Source: VXOI01 sp965197575 (lineage in GTDB: Bacteria; Chloroflexota; Dehalococcoidia; Lucifugimonadales; UBA3495). Taken from it: a stretch of 64,000 nt of DNA. Made by a program: the position numbers and the translations under genes. This document shows positions 8,036 through 16,319 of the stretch, in pieces (positions within the stretch are counted from its first letter, which is position 1; each line of letters starts with the position of its first letter). The stretch spans positions 2,480,001 through 2,544,000 of the forward strand of contig OZ240214.1 of assembly GCA_965197575.1 (NCBI GenBank). The letters run 5' to 3'. Below the pieces are notes generated by a model that ran no database searches, was not told the origin of the DNA, and was given only the letters and a program-made list of their open reading frames with translations.

Positions 8036-9381
8036 ATGGCAGCGGCGGAATCTCCATTCAAGTGCTTGGAGCAAGTGCCGGATCCCAGGAGGGCCCGGCT
8101 GACAAGGGTATGTATTTCATTTGGGACTTACCGCAGTTAAACGTGAGACCATATAGTAGGACAGGCTTGCTCAGATACAAAATCACTCCCAAAACCCACT
8201 ATCAGACCCCTTCCATCATTCCCGCGTAGGCCGGAATCCAGAGGTTGCGGAGCCGGTTCGTAGCTATAATCTCGCTTTTACATACCCCTGTCAGGGAGGG
8301 CCCGGGGAGTCCGGCATCCCTTTCAGGCCATGCTGCGGCTGACCCTGCTGGGCTTGGTCTGCGGCCAGACCACCATGGCCCACAGCGCCCTCTTCGCCAG
8401 GATGCACTGGCCGGCACTGAAGGAGCCTCTGGGTTTTCTCAGAAGCCATCCGCCCCACGCCGCCGCTATCTCCCGCACCCTGGCAGGGGTCCCTTATGAG
8501 CAGTTGCAAGGGGCCCTGACCGGATGGGTGGCTCGCGTGGTGGCGGACCGGGAGGTGAACGCCCCGGCAGACGGCAAGCGGGCCAAGCAGTCCGAGGACA
8601 AAGGCGGCAATCCCCTGGTGATGGTGAACGTGCTGGCTCATGACCTGAGGTTGTGTCTGGCCCAGTGGCCGGCATCGGAGAAACGGTACGAACCCGGGGT
8701 GTTGCGGGAACAGTTGGCTCAACTGTTCGAGCGCTATCCCGGCCTGAGACTGCTGACCATGGACGCCCTGTACGCGGAGCGGGACCTGTGCCAGGCCATA
8801 GTCAGCTACGGACGGGACTACCTGGTGCGAATCAAGGGGAACCAGCCCGAGGCGCTGGCGGCATTGGCGGACGGGTTTGCCGTGGAGGAACTGGGGGAGC
8901 CTGAGGCGGAGACCGTGGGAAAAAAGCGGGTGTGATCGAGAGGCGGCGCATCTGGACCGGTGCGGCGCTGGCCGGCTATATCCGGGATGAGTTGGGCTTT
9001 CCCGGAGCGAGGCAGGGGGTGATGGTGGAGAAGGAGGCGGTGGACATAGCCGCCGGGGAGGTGAGCCGGGAGCGCTGGTATCCGCTGACCAGCCTGAGTT
9101 CCCGGCGGTGCGGACCAAAGGAACTGCTTCGAGGGTTCCGCAATCACTGGAGGGTTGAGAACAGCCTGCGCCACGTGAAGGACCGCAGTTGGGATGAGGA
9201 CGTCCACACGCTGCGCCGTCCGGGACTGGGTGAGGTATACGCCACCCTGGTCAACACCGGGCTGAACGCCCTGCGCCTGGAGGAATGGTTTCCCCTCCAG
9301 ATGTCCATGCCCCCGCGAGCCAAGACCTGCGCCTTCCGCCCAACGCAGACCATCGCCCGCCTCTGCGGTCAACCCTCCTGA
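8036..9381 (+). pseudogene. ISAs1-type transposase, split by a MITE and a -1 frame change
   Basis: N-terminal residues MAAAESPFKCLEQVPDPRRA (8036-8098) are separated from the rest by the MITE at 8099-8294. Excising the MITE plus one 11-bp target copy rejoins the frame exactly (...PRRARGVRHPFQAM...). The body contains GKRAKQSEDKGGN, LTMDALYAERDL and DYLVRIKGNQPEAL, which are ISAs1-like. The first frame ends at 8935 and coding resumes in the -1 frame (IERRRIWTG..., ending 9381). The overlap carries A AAA AAG, a classic -1 slippery heptamer. So the frame change may be programmed, but the MITE still disrupts the gene. Confidence 0.85.
8099..8294. mobile_element. IS4-type MITE, copy 1
   Basis: A 196-bp non-coding element. 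Its ends are CTGACAAGGGTATGTA and TACATACCCCTGTCAG, flanked by an exact 11-bp duplication GGAGGGCCCGG (8088-8098 and 8295-8305). It is about 80 percent similar by eye to the copy at 32020-32216. The ends and the 11-bp duplication match the IS4-type element at 56353-57686, the likely source of transposase. It lies inside the ISAs1 transposase gene. Confidence 0.88.
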
Positions 9382-9593
9382 CTTTGCAATCGTCCTGCTG
9401 GTAACCGGCGTCCCATGTTCTTGAATCCAAACTTGCCATAGACTTCCCTCTTATTCAATGATAGCACTTAATGTTGAATATAGGTTAGAGCTAATCAACT
9501 TACGAGGAAATCGTATTGCTCGCGGCCACATAGGACATCAGTGGTCGATGTCTGAAGAGAGGTGAGGGGCTGGCAGGTGTCGACGATGGGATC

Positions 9594-9790
9594 GTGGAAG
9601 TGTCGAGGTGGGCCGTGGGCATAGATCGGCTGCATCAGCGCATTGCGGGACGGTTCCGGCGACCGGAGCCGCGCCGGCGGGTACTGGGCTATCTGAAGGG
9701 GCTGCTCAGCCCGGTGGCGCGCAAGAAGGGCCGGCAACTGGCAGAGCGGGCGGGCGACGCTACTCCCTTCGCTCTGCTCCGGGCGTCGAC
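9594..9790 (+). pseudogene. IS701-like transposase N-terminal fragment
   Basis: The frame from GTG 9594 reads RWAVGIDRLHQRIAGRFRR and VLGYLKGLLSPVARKKGRQL, the conserved opening of IS701-type transposases, and loses similarity after GDATP near 9768. The catalytic domain is absent. The stretches on either side (9399-9593 and 9791-10013) contain nothing I recognise. Confidence 0.65.
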
Positions 9791-10013
9791 GCAATCGCTC
9801 GGCTCATCCAGATCAGCCGTCACCGTCGGATTCCAGGTACCCATATGACATTCGTCCCTCTGGGTCTGAATCTTCTGCCAAGGGTGCAATTTCGGGCTAA
9901 CAATGGAACGACGCCTCCGGAGAACAAGGATTCGTTGACGGAGATGCCCAGCGCTCCTAAACTCCCGACTAAAGACAGTATTCTGAAGTCAGCTTCAACT
10001 TGACGGGGTAGAT

Positions 10014-10973
10014 ATGGCCCAGCAAAGAATCGGCATGGTGGTAACGGCCGCCGACAGCAACGCCGCCCTGAGAGCGGTGGAGGACCTGGAGAATCGCGGC
10101 ATTGGCGCGGCCTGGATGACCAGCGGCAGCACCGGCGGGGGAGACAGCCTCAGCGTTTTCGCCGCCGCCGGACCCAGCACCCGGAGCATCATGTTCGGCA
10201 CAGCCATAACCCAGACCTTTCCCCGCCATCCCATCGCCGTTGCCCAGCAGGTCTTGACCCTGGCCCAACTGGCTCCCAACCGGTTCCGGCTGGGGTTGGG
10301 CACCAGCGGTCAGGGAGGGGTGGAGCAGATGCTTGGCATCAACTTCCGGGCGCCCCTGGCCCACCTCAGGGAGTATGTACGCATCCTGAAGGCATTGCTG
10401 CAAGAGGGTTCAGTGGACTACTCCGGGCGCTATTACCAAGCCCACACCAGTATCCCCGCCCCGGTTGACGTGCCGGTGATGGCCGCCGCCCTGGGGGAGG
10501 GCGCGTTCGAGATGTGCGGGGCCGAAGCCGACGGCGCGATCAGCTGGGTGTGTCCAGGGGCCTACCTGCAAGATGTTGCCCTGCCGGCCATGCGGCGCGG
10601 GGCCGGGCAGGCCGGTCGCCCCGCGCCTCCTCTGGTGGCCCATGTGCCGGTGTGCGTCCACGACGGCCCCGAGGAGGCCCGGGAAGCCATCGCGGAACAA
10701 TTCAGGGGTTTTGCCAAGGCGCCCTTCTACCGGAACATGTTCAACAACGCCGGGTTTCCTGAAGTAACCGAGGGGGTGTGGAGCCCCGGAATGGTGGACG
10801 CCGTGGCGGTGTCCGGGAACGAGGAGCAAGTAACGGAGGGGCTGTTAGGACTGCTGGAAATGGGCGCGGCCGAAGTCATGGCCTCTCCGGTGCCTGCAGG
10901 ACCTGACCGGGAGGGGTCGCTGGATCGCACCATGGGACTTCTGGCCCGGATTTCTCAGTCAGTGGCAGGGTAA
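10014..10973 (+). CDS. LLM-class flavin/F420-dependent oxidoreductase
   Basis: Luciferase-like TIM-barrel oxidoreductase of 319 residues. The family motifs include AITQTFPRHPIAVAQQVLTL and APNRFRLGLGTSG, then the substrate-side HLREYVRILKALL and an interval of GGxPxxxAALG type (VPVMAAALGEGAFEM). In actinobacterial and chloroflexal genomes most such proteins use coenzyme F420, but FMN cannot be excluded. It is followed after 61 bp by an F420-nitroreductase-like gene, which supports F420 use. The exact substrate is unknown. No strong ribosome-binding site is seen before ATG 10014. Confidence 0.88.
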   Translation: MAQQRIGMVVTAADSNAALRAVEDLENRGIGAAWMTSGSTGGGDSLSVFAAAGPSTRSIMFGTAITQTFPRHPIAVAQQVLTLAQLAPNRFRLGLGTSGQGGVEQMLGINFRAPLAHLREYVRILKALLQEGSVDYSGRYYQAHTSIPAPVDVPVMAAALGEGAFEMCGAEADGAISWVCPGAYLQDVALPAMRRGAGQAGRPAPPLVAHVPVCVHDGPEEAREAIAEQFRGFAKAPFYRNMFNNAGFPEVTEGVWSPGMVDAVAVSGNEEQVTEGLLGLLEMGAAEVMASPVPAGPDREGSLDRTMGLLARISQSVAG

Positions 10974-11034
10974 GGAGGGAGAGCAGGGACATCCCAAGGA
11001 ACTCCAACCGGACGGGTATGGAGGACAACGGAAC

Positions 11035-11400
11035 ATGGATGAAGCAGTGCGACAAGCCCTGGAACAGGACCGCACCATCGACATCACCACCACCGGACGG
11101 AATACCGGGCAGCCCCGGCGCAAGGAGATCTGGTTCCACAATATCGAGGGCCGGCTCTACATTACCGGCACGCCCGGCAGTCGCGACTGGTACGCCAATC
11201 TGCTGGCAAACCCCCAGTTCACTTTTCACCTCAAGCAGAGCGCTCAGGCCGACCTGACCGCCCGGGCGACGCCGATCGGAGACCGGAACCGGCGGCGGGA
11301 CGTCATTTCCCGAATCCACCAGAAAATTGGCGGCAACCGCGACCTGGAAGCCTGGGTTGAGGGCAGCCCCTTGGTAGAGGTGGAGTTGCTGCCGGATTAA
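11035..11400 (+). CDS. Deazaflavin-dependent nitroreductase family protein
   Basis: A split-barrel protein of 121 residues. TIDITTTGRNTGQPRRKEIW followed by GRLYITGTPGSRDWYANLLA is the signature of the F420-dependent nitroreductase/quinone-reductase (Ddn-like) family. Length fits the family. Placed directly behind the LLM oxidoreductase, it probably acts on quinones, nitro compounds or other electrophilic aromatics with F420H2. Substrate assignment is inference. The start ATG 11035 gives the best N-terminus; an out-of-frame ATG at 11018 is not used. Confidence 0.85.
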   Translation: MDEAVRQALEQDRTIDITTTGRNTGQPRRKEIWFHNIEGRLYITGTPGSRDWYANLLANPQFTFHLKQSAQADLTARATPIGDRNRRRDVISRIHQKIGGNRDLEAWVEGSPLVEVELLPD

Positions 11401-11723
11401 CATAGGAGGTGGTACAGGCTCCGGGGGCAGGTCATCACCATCGCCTGCCTCGCCATGTCACACGGCTGCCGCGGCAACGTGGGTTCTCTGTGTCATCACC
11501 TGGTATGTTCCCGTAGTCAGTCAGGGCCTCGAAAGCGCACGGTTCTACAGCAAGCACACGAAACTCTTTGTCGCCCTCCCCGCCTCCGGCGGCGCCTGCT
11601 ACAATGCCAGCGTCCTGATCGCAGATGGCCCGACCCGGGCCGCGTGAGAAGCGCCAGGACTACGAACGGAACCCGCCGTACCCAACAACGTCATGGGGGA
11701 TTCACACGGGAGGTTCAGGAAGA
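11401..11723. other. Intergenic region before the iron alcohol dehydrogenase
   Basis: 323 bp without a convincing gene. TGCTACAAT near 11598-11606 could be an extended -10 for the downstream gene, but no good -35 is visible at the right distance. Nothing else recognised. Confidence 0.3.
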
Positions 11724-12908
11724 ATGGCGCACAAAGCAACAAGCTACCGGTACAACCCGCTGCACCAAGGGATCATTTGCGACGAGACTGCCATTGACGA
11801 ACTGTCCCGGACGGTGGACGGCCTCGGTTGCGGGCGGGTGATGATTACCTGCGGCCCAACCATCCTGCAGGCGTGCAACGTGGTGCCGAGAGTTCAGGAG
11901 GCGCTGGGTCAACGCTACGTCGGCACCTACTCGGGGGTGGCGCCCCACTCTCCGGTGGAGACCGTGGAGGCCGGGGTGGAAATGGCCAGGGAGGCGCAGC
12001 CCGACGTGTTCATCAGCGTCGGCGGCGGCAGCACCCACGACACCACCAAGGCCATGGCGACCCTGCTGGCCGAGGGCGGCGACATCCACGACTACGAGAT
12101 TATTTTCGAGCCGCCCGACCGGATAACCGTGCCGCCGACCCCCTCACCCAAACTGCCGATACTCAGCGTGCCCACCACCATGGGCTGTGCCGAGTTCAGC
12201 AGCGGCGGGGGCGGCATCACCGACCATCACCTGGGGCGCAAACTTATCCTCGCGGGCGAGGGCGTGACGCACCGCACGGTCATCATCGACGGGCAGGCCC
12301 TGGCCACGACGCCGCTGCGGATCCTCCTCTCCACAGCCATCGGACAGCTGCGTATCGCCATTGAAACCGTCTACTCCACGGGCCACAATCCCATCGGCGA
12401 CGGGATGGCCCTCCACGCCATCCGGTTGCTGTTCGAAAACCTGCCCCGCTGCGGGGATGGCGATATCGACACGCTTCTGAACACCAAGACGGCCTGCGCG
12501 ATGGCATCCCTGGGGTCCTTCGGCGGACTCGGCCTGAACACAGCCACCTGCCACCATGTGGGCGGGCTGTACGGTGTGCCGCATGGGGAGGCCAATGCCA
12601 TCCTGCTGCCCCACACCATGCGCTACAACCTGGATGCCTGCGCCGGGCGCCAGCGCCTGATCGCTGAAGCCATCGGTGTGGCGAACAGTGGAATGACCGA
12701 CGAAGACGCCGGACTGGCGGCGGCCGACGCCGTGGACGCCCTGTGCCGGGAACTGGGCCTGCCCCGCACCCTGCGGGAGGTCGGCGTCCCCGAAGACGGT
12801 CTGGAGTTCGTCGCTGCGGCGACGCTGCACGACAGGAGCCTGAGCACCAACCCCAAACCGATCACCGACGCCGGGCCCATTATGGAAGTGCTGAGGGCGG
12901 CGTTCTAA
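11724..12908 (+). CDS. Iron-containing alcohol dehydrogenase / maleylacetate reductase-like
   Basis: 394-residue group III dehydrogenase. The start is ATG 11724 behind AGGAAG; a longer frame from 11625 is poor in its first 33 codons. The NAD(P)-binding SVGGGSTHDTTKAMA is at residues 98-112. The metal-binding region carries CHHVGGLYGVPHGEANAI near residue 275-292, typical of the family. Maleylacetate reductases have this fold and size and act late in aromatic ring cleavage; the LigB relic and the neighbouring enzymes favour that role, but an alcohol dehydrogenase on another substrate is possible. Confidence 0.85.
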   Translation: MAHKATSYRYNPLHQGIICDETAIDELSRTVDGLGCGRVMITCGPTILQACNVVPRVQEALGQRYVGTYSGVAPHSPVETVEAGVEMAREAQPDVFISVGGGSTHDTTKAMATLLAEGGDIHDYEIIFEPPDRITVPPTPSPKLPILSVPTTMGCAEFSSGGGGITDHHLGRKLILAGEGVTHRTVIIDGQALATTPLRILLSTAIGQLRIAIETVYSTGHNPIGDGMALHAIRLLFENLPRCGDGDIDTLLNTKTACAMASLGSFGGLGLNTATCHHVGGLYGVPHGEANAILLPHTMRYNLDACAGRQRLIAEAIGVANSGMTDEDAGLAAADAVDALCRELGLPRTLREVGVPEDGLEFVAAATLHDRSLSTNPKPITDAGPIMEVLRAAF

Positions 12909-12987
12909 GGACAGCGCTCCGTCATGCCCGGCTGCCGGCAAAGGCGGCAGGTCAATCATCATATTCTGACAACCGGAGAGGAATGTC

Positions 12988-13542
12988 ATGGCGCGTCTGT
13001 CACCCATCAGCCGGGACCTGGTCGCAGAACAACATCAATCGGCCTTCGACGAGGTTTCCGCTCCTCCTGACGGTGTTGGGTCCGGCCCCACATCCATAAT
13101 GAAGAACAGTCCGGAAATGGCCAAACGGGCGATGCATCTTTCGGCTTATCTACGGAACGAATCCAGCCTGCCCAAGAAGATACAGGAATTGGCCATGTTG
13201 ATTGCGGCGCGCAACATGGACTGCCAGTACATCTGGAACGCTCACGCGGCCCCGGGACGCCGGGAGGGGCTCAGCGATGGGCTGGTCGATGCGTTGCGGG
13301 ACAAGCGGCCGCCTCCCGAATTGGCCGCTGACGAGTCTGCGGCCATTGCCTTGGGGACGGAGTTCTACCAGACCCATCGGGTAAGCCAGGAGACCTTTGA
13401 CGCCGCGCTGGAACAGTTCGGCAGGCAGGGTTTTGCGGAGTTGGTCGGCCTCATGGGGTACTACGCGATGCTATCCTTCAACGCCAATGCCGTTGTGCTG
13501 GACCTCCCCGGCAACATGTCCGAGCCGGTGCTGCCCGTCTAG
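12988..13542 (+). CDS. Carboxymuconolactone decarboxylase family protein
   Basis: A 184-residue all-helical protein of the CMD/AhpD superfamily. The diagnostic stretch is KIQELAMLIAARNMDCQYIW followed by NAHA, with GLSDGLVDALRDKRPPPEL downstream. The CxxC of peroxidase-type AhpD is absent (only MDCQY), so a decarboxylase-like or binding role is more likely than peroxidase. GGAGAGGA lies upstream of ATG 12988. It is 79 bp behind the dehydrogenase and plausibly cotranscribed with it in an aromatic-degradation operon. Confidence 0.82.
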   Translation: MARLSPISRDLVAEQHQSAFDEVSAPPDGVGSGPTSIMKNSPEMAKRAMHLSAYLRNESSLPKKIQELAMLIAARNMDCQYIWNAHAAPGRREGLSDGLVDALRDKRPPPELAADESAAIALGTEFYQTHRVSQETFDAALEQFGRQGFAELVGLMGYYAMLSFNANAVVLDLPGNMSEPVLPV

Positions 13543-13616
13543 ATCGGGGGCTTGCCGAGGTTGGTCAACCCTGCGGCGGCGACCTGGAGGCTACCACCCG
13601 GACCGTTTCGGGGGAG

Positions 13617-14010
13617 CGCAGGCAGGCCCGGCGGGAGCTGAGCGTCCCGCTGAACGGGCGGGCTATGGAAATCCGTTAACCAGCCAGGGAACTCGTTGGA
13701 GAGGATCGCGGTGTGTGTTTCCCACTTGACGGCGGTGGGAGCCCTCGCCGGACATGGCGTACACGGCGTCGTTGCGGCGACTGGAGATCCCCGCCGTTTC
13801 ACATGGGTTCCGCAGCAGTTGCAAGGACTGGTGCACGGAATTGTATAGCGGTGATGACCTGTGGTTGCCCGGCGAAACTGCACTGGCCCGGAATTCATGC
13901 AACGCCACCGAATCCGCCTATGCGCAGAGCGATCTATTTGAGCGTCTTCGGCCACTAATGGAGGAATGGTCCGGATTTCTTTCCGGAGACGAAGGGAAGC
14001 CGGTTTTGGC
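13617..14010 (+). pseudogene. Tyrosine recombinase (integrase) C-terminal relic
   Basis: Pieces of a XerC/D- or phage-type integrase appear in different frames: ELSVPLNGRAMEI (about 13638-13676), ARELVGEDRGVCFP (about 13682-13724) and then LRRLEIPAVSHGFRSSCKDW with ATESAYAQSDLFERLRPLME. SHGFR supplies the HxxR box of the active site. At least two frame changes and a stop codon separate the pieces, so it is dead. It may mark one end of an old integrated element beside the catabolic genes. Confidence 0.75.
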
Positions 14011-14374
14011 GACCATAGGCACAACTTCGTGGCAGTGCAGCCCACTGAGCATTCCTTCATGTCAACCGCCCTGAATTGGCCCGTGGAGACCAAAGTTTCA
14101 CGTGACTTGGATCGGAGCGTGCGATTTCCCCGAGCGGGGGCAATCGGAGCGGAGGACGGCAGCGGGTCATCCGAATACCCTGACCGTAGATCCGACGACG
14201 GCCTTCTGTCCACTTCAGGTTGTTAACGAGTTCGCGCCCAGTTTGGTGGGCCAAAGTGGATGGTAGGTGGAGCAGTCTTCGAGATGTGGCTGGGTAGCCT
14301 GTGAGCCGATGCCCTCGGCCCGACTATTGGGGCGCGCCGGGGCGGAGGAACTCAAGGTTTGAGAGCGCCTTGGT
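14011..14374. other. Region without recognisable gene
   Basis: Contains overlapping long frames on both strands with no recognisable motif. Nothing supportable as a gene was found. Confidence 0.3.
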
Positions 14375-14494
14375 CTACGATTCCTCCGACCCCTGCGTCT
14401 CGACCCTCGGCATCTGGTAGCCTACCCGAGGCTCGGTGAAGATGTAGGAGGGATTGCTGACGTCGTCGCGCAGCTGGCGGCGGAGGGTCTTCAT
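14375..14494 (-). pseudogene. OmpR/PhoB-type winged-helix C-terminal tail
   Basis: A 39-codon frame reading MKTLRRQLRDDVSNPSYIF and TEPRVGYQMP is the recognition-helix and wing end of an OmpR-type DNA-binding domain. The rest of that domain and the receiver are absent. Its ATG overlaps the TGA of the LuxR-type gene (ATGA), so it could still be translated by coupling, but it is more simply a relic of a replaced response regulator. Confidence 0.65.
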
Positions 14495-14958
14495 TGTGGT
14501 GTGCGCTGGTCATCCAGCAGACCGTTCCGCACGGCCCAGACCACAATCTCCTGCTTCGTGCCAACCCCCACCTTGACCTGTATGCTGTAGATGGCGTTCC
14601 TGATGGTAACCGGCTTGACGCCCCTGGCCTCTGCAATCGCGGCGTATGACATGCCCTGGGAGAACGACGCAAGTATCTCCTTCTCCCTCGATGTCAGCTC
14701 TGACTCCTCCTCCGGTTTCGCCCCGCCTCGTATCTTAGCGAAGACCCGCCTCACCACCCCGGGCGGCACACGCATCTCACCGGGCGACGGAGTGTGCCCA
14801 TCAATCACCAGTTCAGACCGCTCCCCGGATGGATTTGCGAGCTTGACAGGATATTTGCCCGCATTCGTGAGTAATAGTACTATGGCTCTCGCCGATAGTG
14901 ATGGGTTGGTGTTGGATCCAGCCAGATAATTAAGGAGAATCCCAGTGAAAGTCCCCAA
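14491..14958 (-). CDS. LuxR-type HTH regulator, short form
   Basis: The last 65 residues are a LuxR/FixJ-type HTH: ELTSREKEILASFSQGMSYA, VKPVTIRNAIYSIQ and a hydrophobic tail. The N-terminal part (AIVLLLTNAGKYPVKLANPS...) is not a recognisable receiver domain. The longest frame uses TTG 14958; a start at an internal Met (MRVPPGVVRR) is equally possible. It is divergent from the diiron gene at 14977, only 18 bp away, so it may regulate that gene. Length is short for a complete response regulator. Confidence 0.65.
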   Translation of the reverse strand: MGTFTGILLNYLAGSNTNPSLSARAIVLLLTNAGKYPVKLANPSGERSELVIDGHTPSPGEMRVPPGVVRRVFAKIRGGAKPEEESELTSREKEILASFSQGMSYAAIAEARGVKPVTIRNAIYSIQVKVGVGTKQEIVVWAVRNGLLDDQRTPQ

Positions 14959-14976
14959 TAGAAGGAGGCGAAACCC

Positions 14977-15891
14977 ATGCTTTCACATAACTACACGTAC
15001 CAGGATTGTCTGGACATCTCCAAGAGGGTCTCGTGGCTGGAAGACGATGTCTTGGCCGACAGGAATTTCGACTTCTCGAAACGCTTTCTGCCCAATAGGT
15101 TGACCGGTGTAGACGAGATCGGATGTTTGAACGACAACGAGAAGCTTCAGTTGAATCAGATTATGGGCAACGGCTACTGCCACATCTTCGCGTTCGTGGA
15201 GGAGTTTATCATCCCCACCGTCACAGAAGAGGCTATGAAGGATGTCTATGGGGATGAAGTCAGGGCCCGCTCGTTGTTGCGGTTCGCTGAGGAAGAGCTC
15301 AAGCATCAGGAGCTGTTTCGGAGATCGGTTGAGCTCTTCGGCCAGGGTTTTGGCAGTGAGTGCGGCTTAATCCCTGGTCGGGAGGAGGTGGCGAAAATAG
15401 TTCGGAGCAAGTCGAAGCTGACCGTCATGATCCTGACCGCGGTTATCGAATGGTTCACCCAGCTCCACTACATAGAGCATGTGCGCGACGACTCGGACCT
15501 CGATGGGCTGTTCCGGGATCTCTTGAGGTATCATTGGCTGGAAGAGGCGCAGCACGCCAAGCTGGACACGTTGCTGATCGGCGAAGTAGCCGAGCAGTTG
15601 ACCCTTGAAGAGCGGGAGTCAGCAATCGACGAGCTTATAGAGCTTGGTGGAGCGATTGACGGGCTCCTGGCACAGCAGATTGGGCTGAACATAGAAGCTC
15701 TTGAGAAGGTGACAGGACGGACGTTCACGGCTGCCGAGAAAGAGGAGATCACGACGAAGACCCAGCGGGCGTGGCGGTGGACCTTCCTCGTATCGGGATT
15801 GGAGCACCCGAACGTCGCCAAAGCGATCGGTGAGCTGACGACATTAGGGCCAGGGAAAATAGAGGGCGTCGCCGCAGCGCTCTCGGCCTAG
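14977..15891 (+). CDS. Ferritin-like diiron protein, AurF/N-oxygenase-like
   Basis: 304 residues, ATG behind GGAGGCG. Helices carry a diiron ligand set: E75/E76 (FAFVEEFI), E106/E107 with H110 (AEEELKHQ), E158, H164 or H168 (IEWFTQLHYIEH), and E189/E190 with H193 (WLEEAQHAKLD). This spacing resembles AurF-type p-aminobenzoate N-oxygenases and related diiron oxidases. The divergent LuxR-type regulator is 18 bp away. Substrate unknown; given the neighbouring F420 nitroreductase-like gene, amine or nitro-aromatic chemistry is an attractive guess only. Confidence 0.7.
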   Translation: MLSHNYTYQDCLDISKRVSWLEDDVLADRNFDFSKRFLPNRLTGVDEIGCLNDNEKLQLNQIMGNGYCHIFAFVEEFIIPTVTEEAMKDVYGDEVRARSLLRFAEEELKHQELFRRSVELFGQGFGSECGLIPGREEVAKIVRSKSKLTVMILTAVIEWFTQLHYIEHVRDDSDLDGLFRDLLRYHWLEEAQHAKLDTLLIGEVAEQLTLEERESAIDELIELGGAIDGLLAQQIGLNIEALEKVTGRTFTAAEKEEITTKTQRAWRWTFLVSGLEHPNVAKAIGELTTLGPGKIEGVAAALSA

Positions 15892-16007
15892 CAAGTCACG
15901 TTCTCCCCTATTCTCGTCTAGGCGATACCGTTCTCACTTCCCTTGAGAGCCCCGACGAGGACGACGAGGTTGGTTTACATCAGTCAACACAGAAGGAGAA
16001 GCGCGTC

Positions 16008-16169
16008 GTGGCCGCCCAACGACAGAAATTCTCCAGCCGGGTCTCGCCCGAGCTTCTGGCCAACGTGCGAGAGATCGCACGCATCGACGGTCGGCATTTC
16101 CAGGCGATCTTGGAAGACGCCTGGAGCAGCTATATACAGGCCAGAGAGTTGAACATCGATCCGAGGTGA
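16008..16169 (+). CDS. Ribbon-helix-helix antitoxin-like protein
   Basis: 53 residues from GTG 16008, AAGGAG nine bases upstream. The pattern QRQKFSSRVSPELLANVREI followed by ARIDGRHFQAILEDAW fits an RHH DNA-binding protein: a beta strand with alternating residues, then two helices. Such proteins are commonly antitoxins. Its TGA overlaps the ATG of the next short frame (TGATG), as in toxin-antitoxin operons, but that partner is broken. Confidence 0.6.
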   Translation: MAAQRQKFSSRVSPELLANVREIARIDGRHFQAILEDAWSSYIQARELNIDPR

Positions 16170-16228
16170 TGGCCCGTTTCCAGACTAGGTTGGAGCGGAA
16201 CCTCCAGCTCTATGAATTCCTGGCGTAG
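16169..16228 (+). pseudogene. Truncated partner of the RHH gene
   Basis: Starts by TGATG overlap with the RHH gene and reads MARFQTRLERNLQLYEFLA before TAG at 16226. The translational coupling suggests the first residues of a toxin-type partner. The following sequence up to the IS630 end at 16321 does not restore it. Identity of the partner cannot be told from 19 residues. Confidence 0.3.
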
Positions 16229-16319
16229 TGGCTCGCAACTTGCCGGTAGAGGTGCAGACCTTCGAATCAGCAACTGGCCAGAGCGAGGGATACGATGTCC
16301 ACAATGTACTTGAGGGGAC

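Larger units (their letters stand above)
4672..9398 (+). mobile_element. ISAs1-type element carrying two nested elements
   Basis: Terminal inverted repeats of 19 bp match exactly: GCAGGACGATTGCAAAGTC at 4672-4690 and its reverse complement at 9380-9398. The flanks TGGTACC (left) and TGGTAACC (right) look like a target duplication that has lost one base. The transposase gene (8036-9381) is ISAs1-like. Removing the IS1595-type insertion (4709-7996) and the MITE (8099-8294) restores a compact element of roughly 1.2 kb, so three separate insertion events can be ordered here. Confidence 0.8.

Noticed and set aside
4672..9398. Treating the direct repeat TTTAAAA as a chance AT-rich match
   Set aside because: It directly abuts both perfect 24-bp inverted repeats, and removing the insert rejoins a sensible ISAs1 leader, so it is accepted as a target duplication.
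13539..14213. A 224-codon minus-strand frame
   Set aside because: The plus strand of the same DNA carries recognisable integrase pieces; the minus frame has no motif and an improbable composition.
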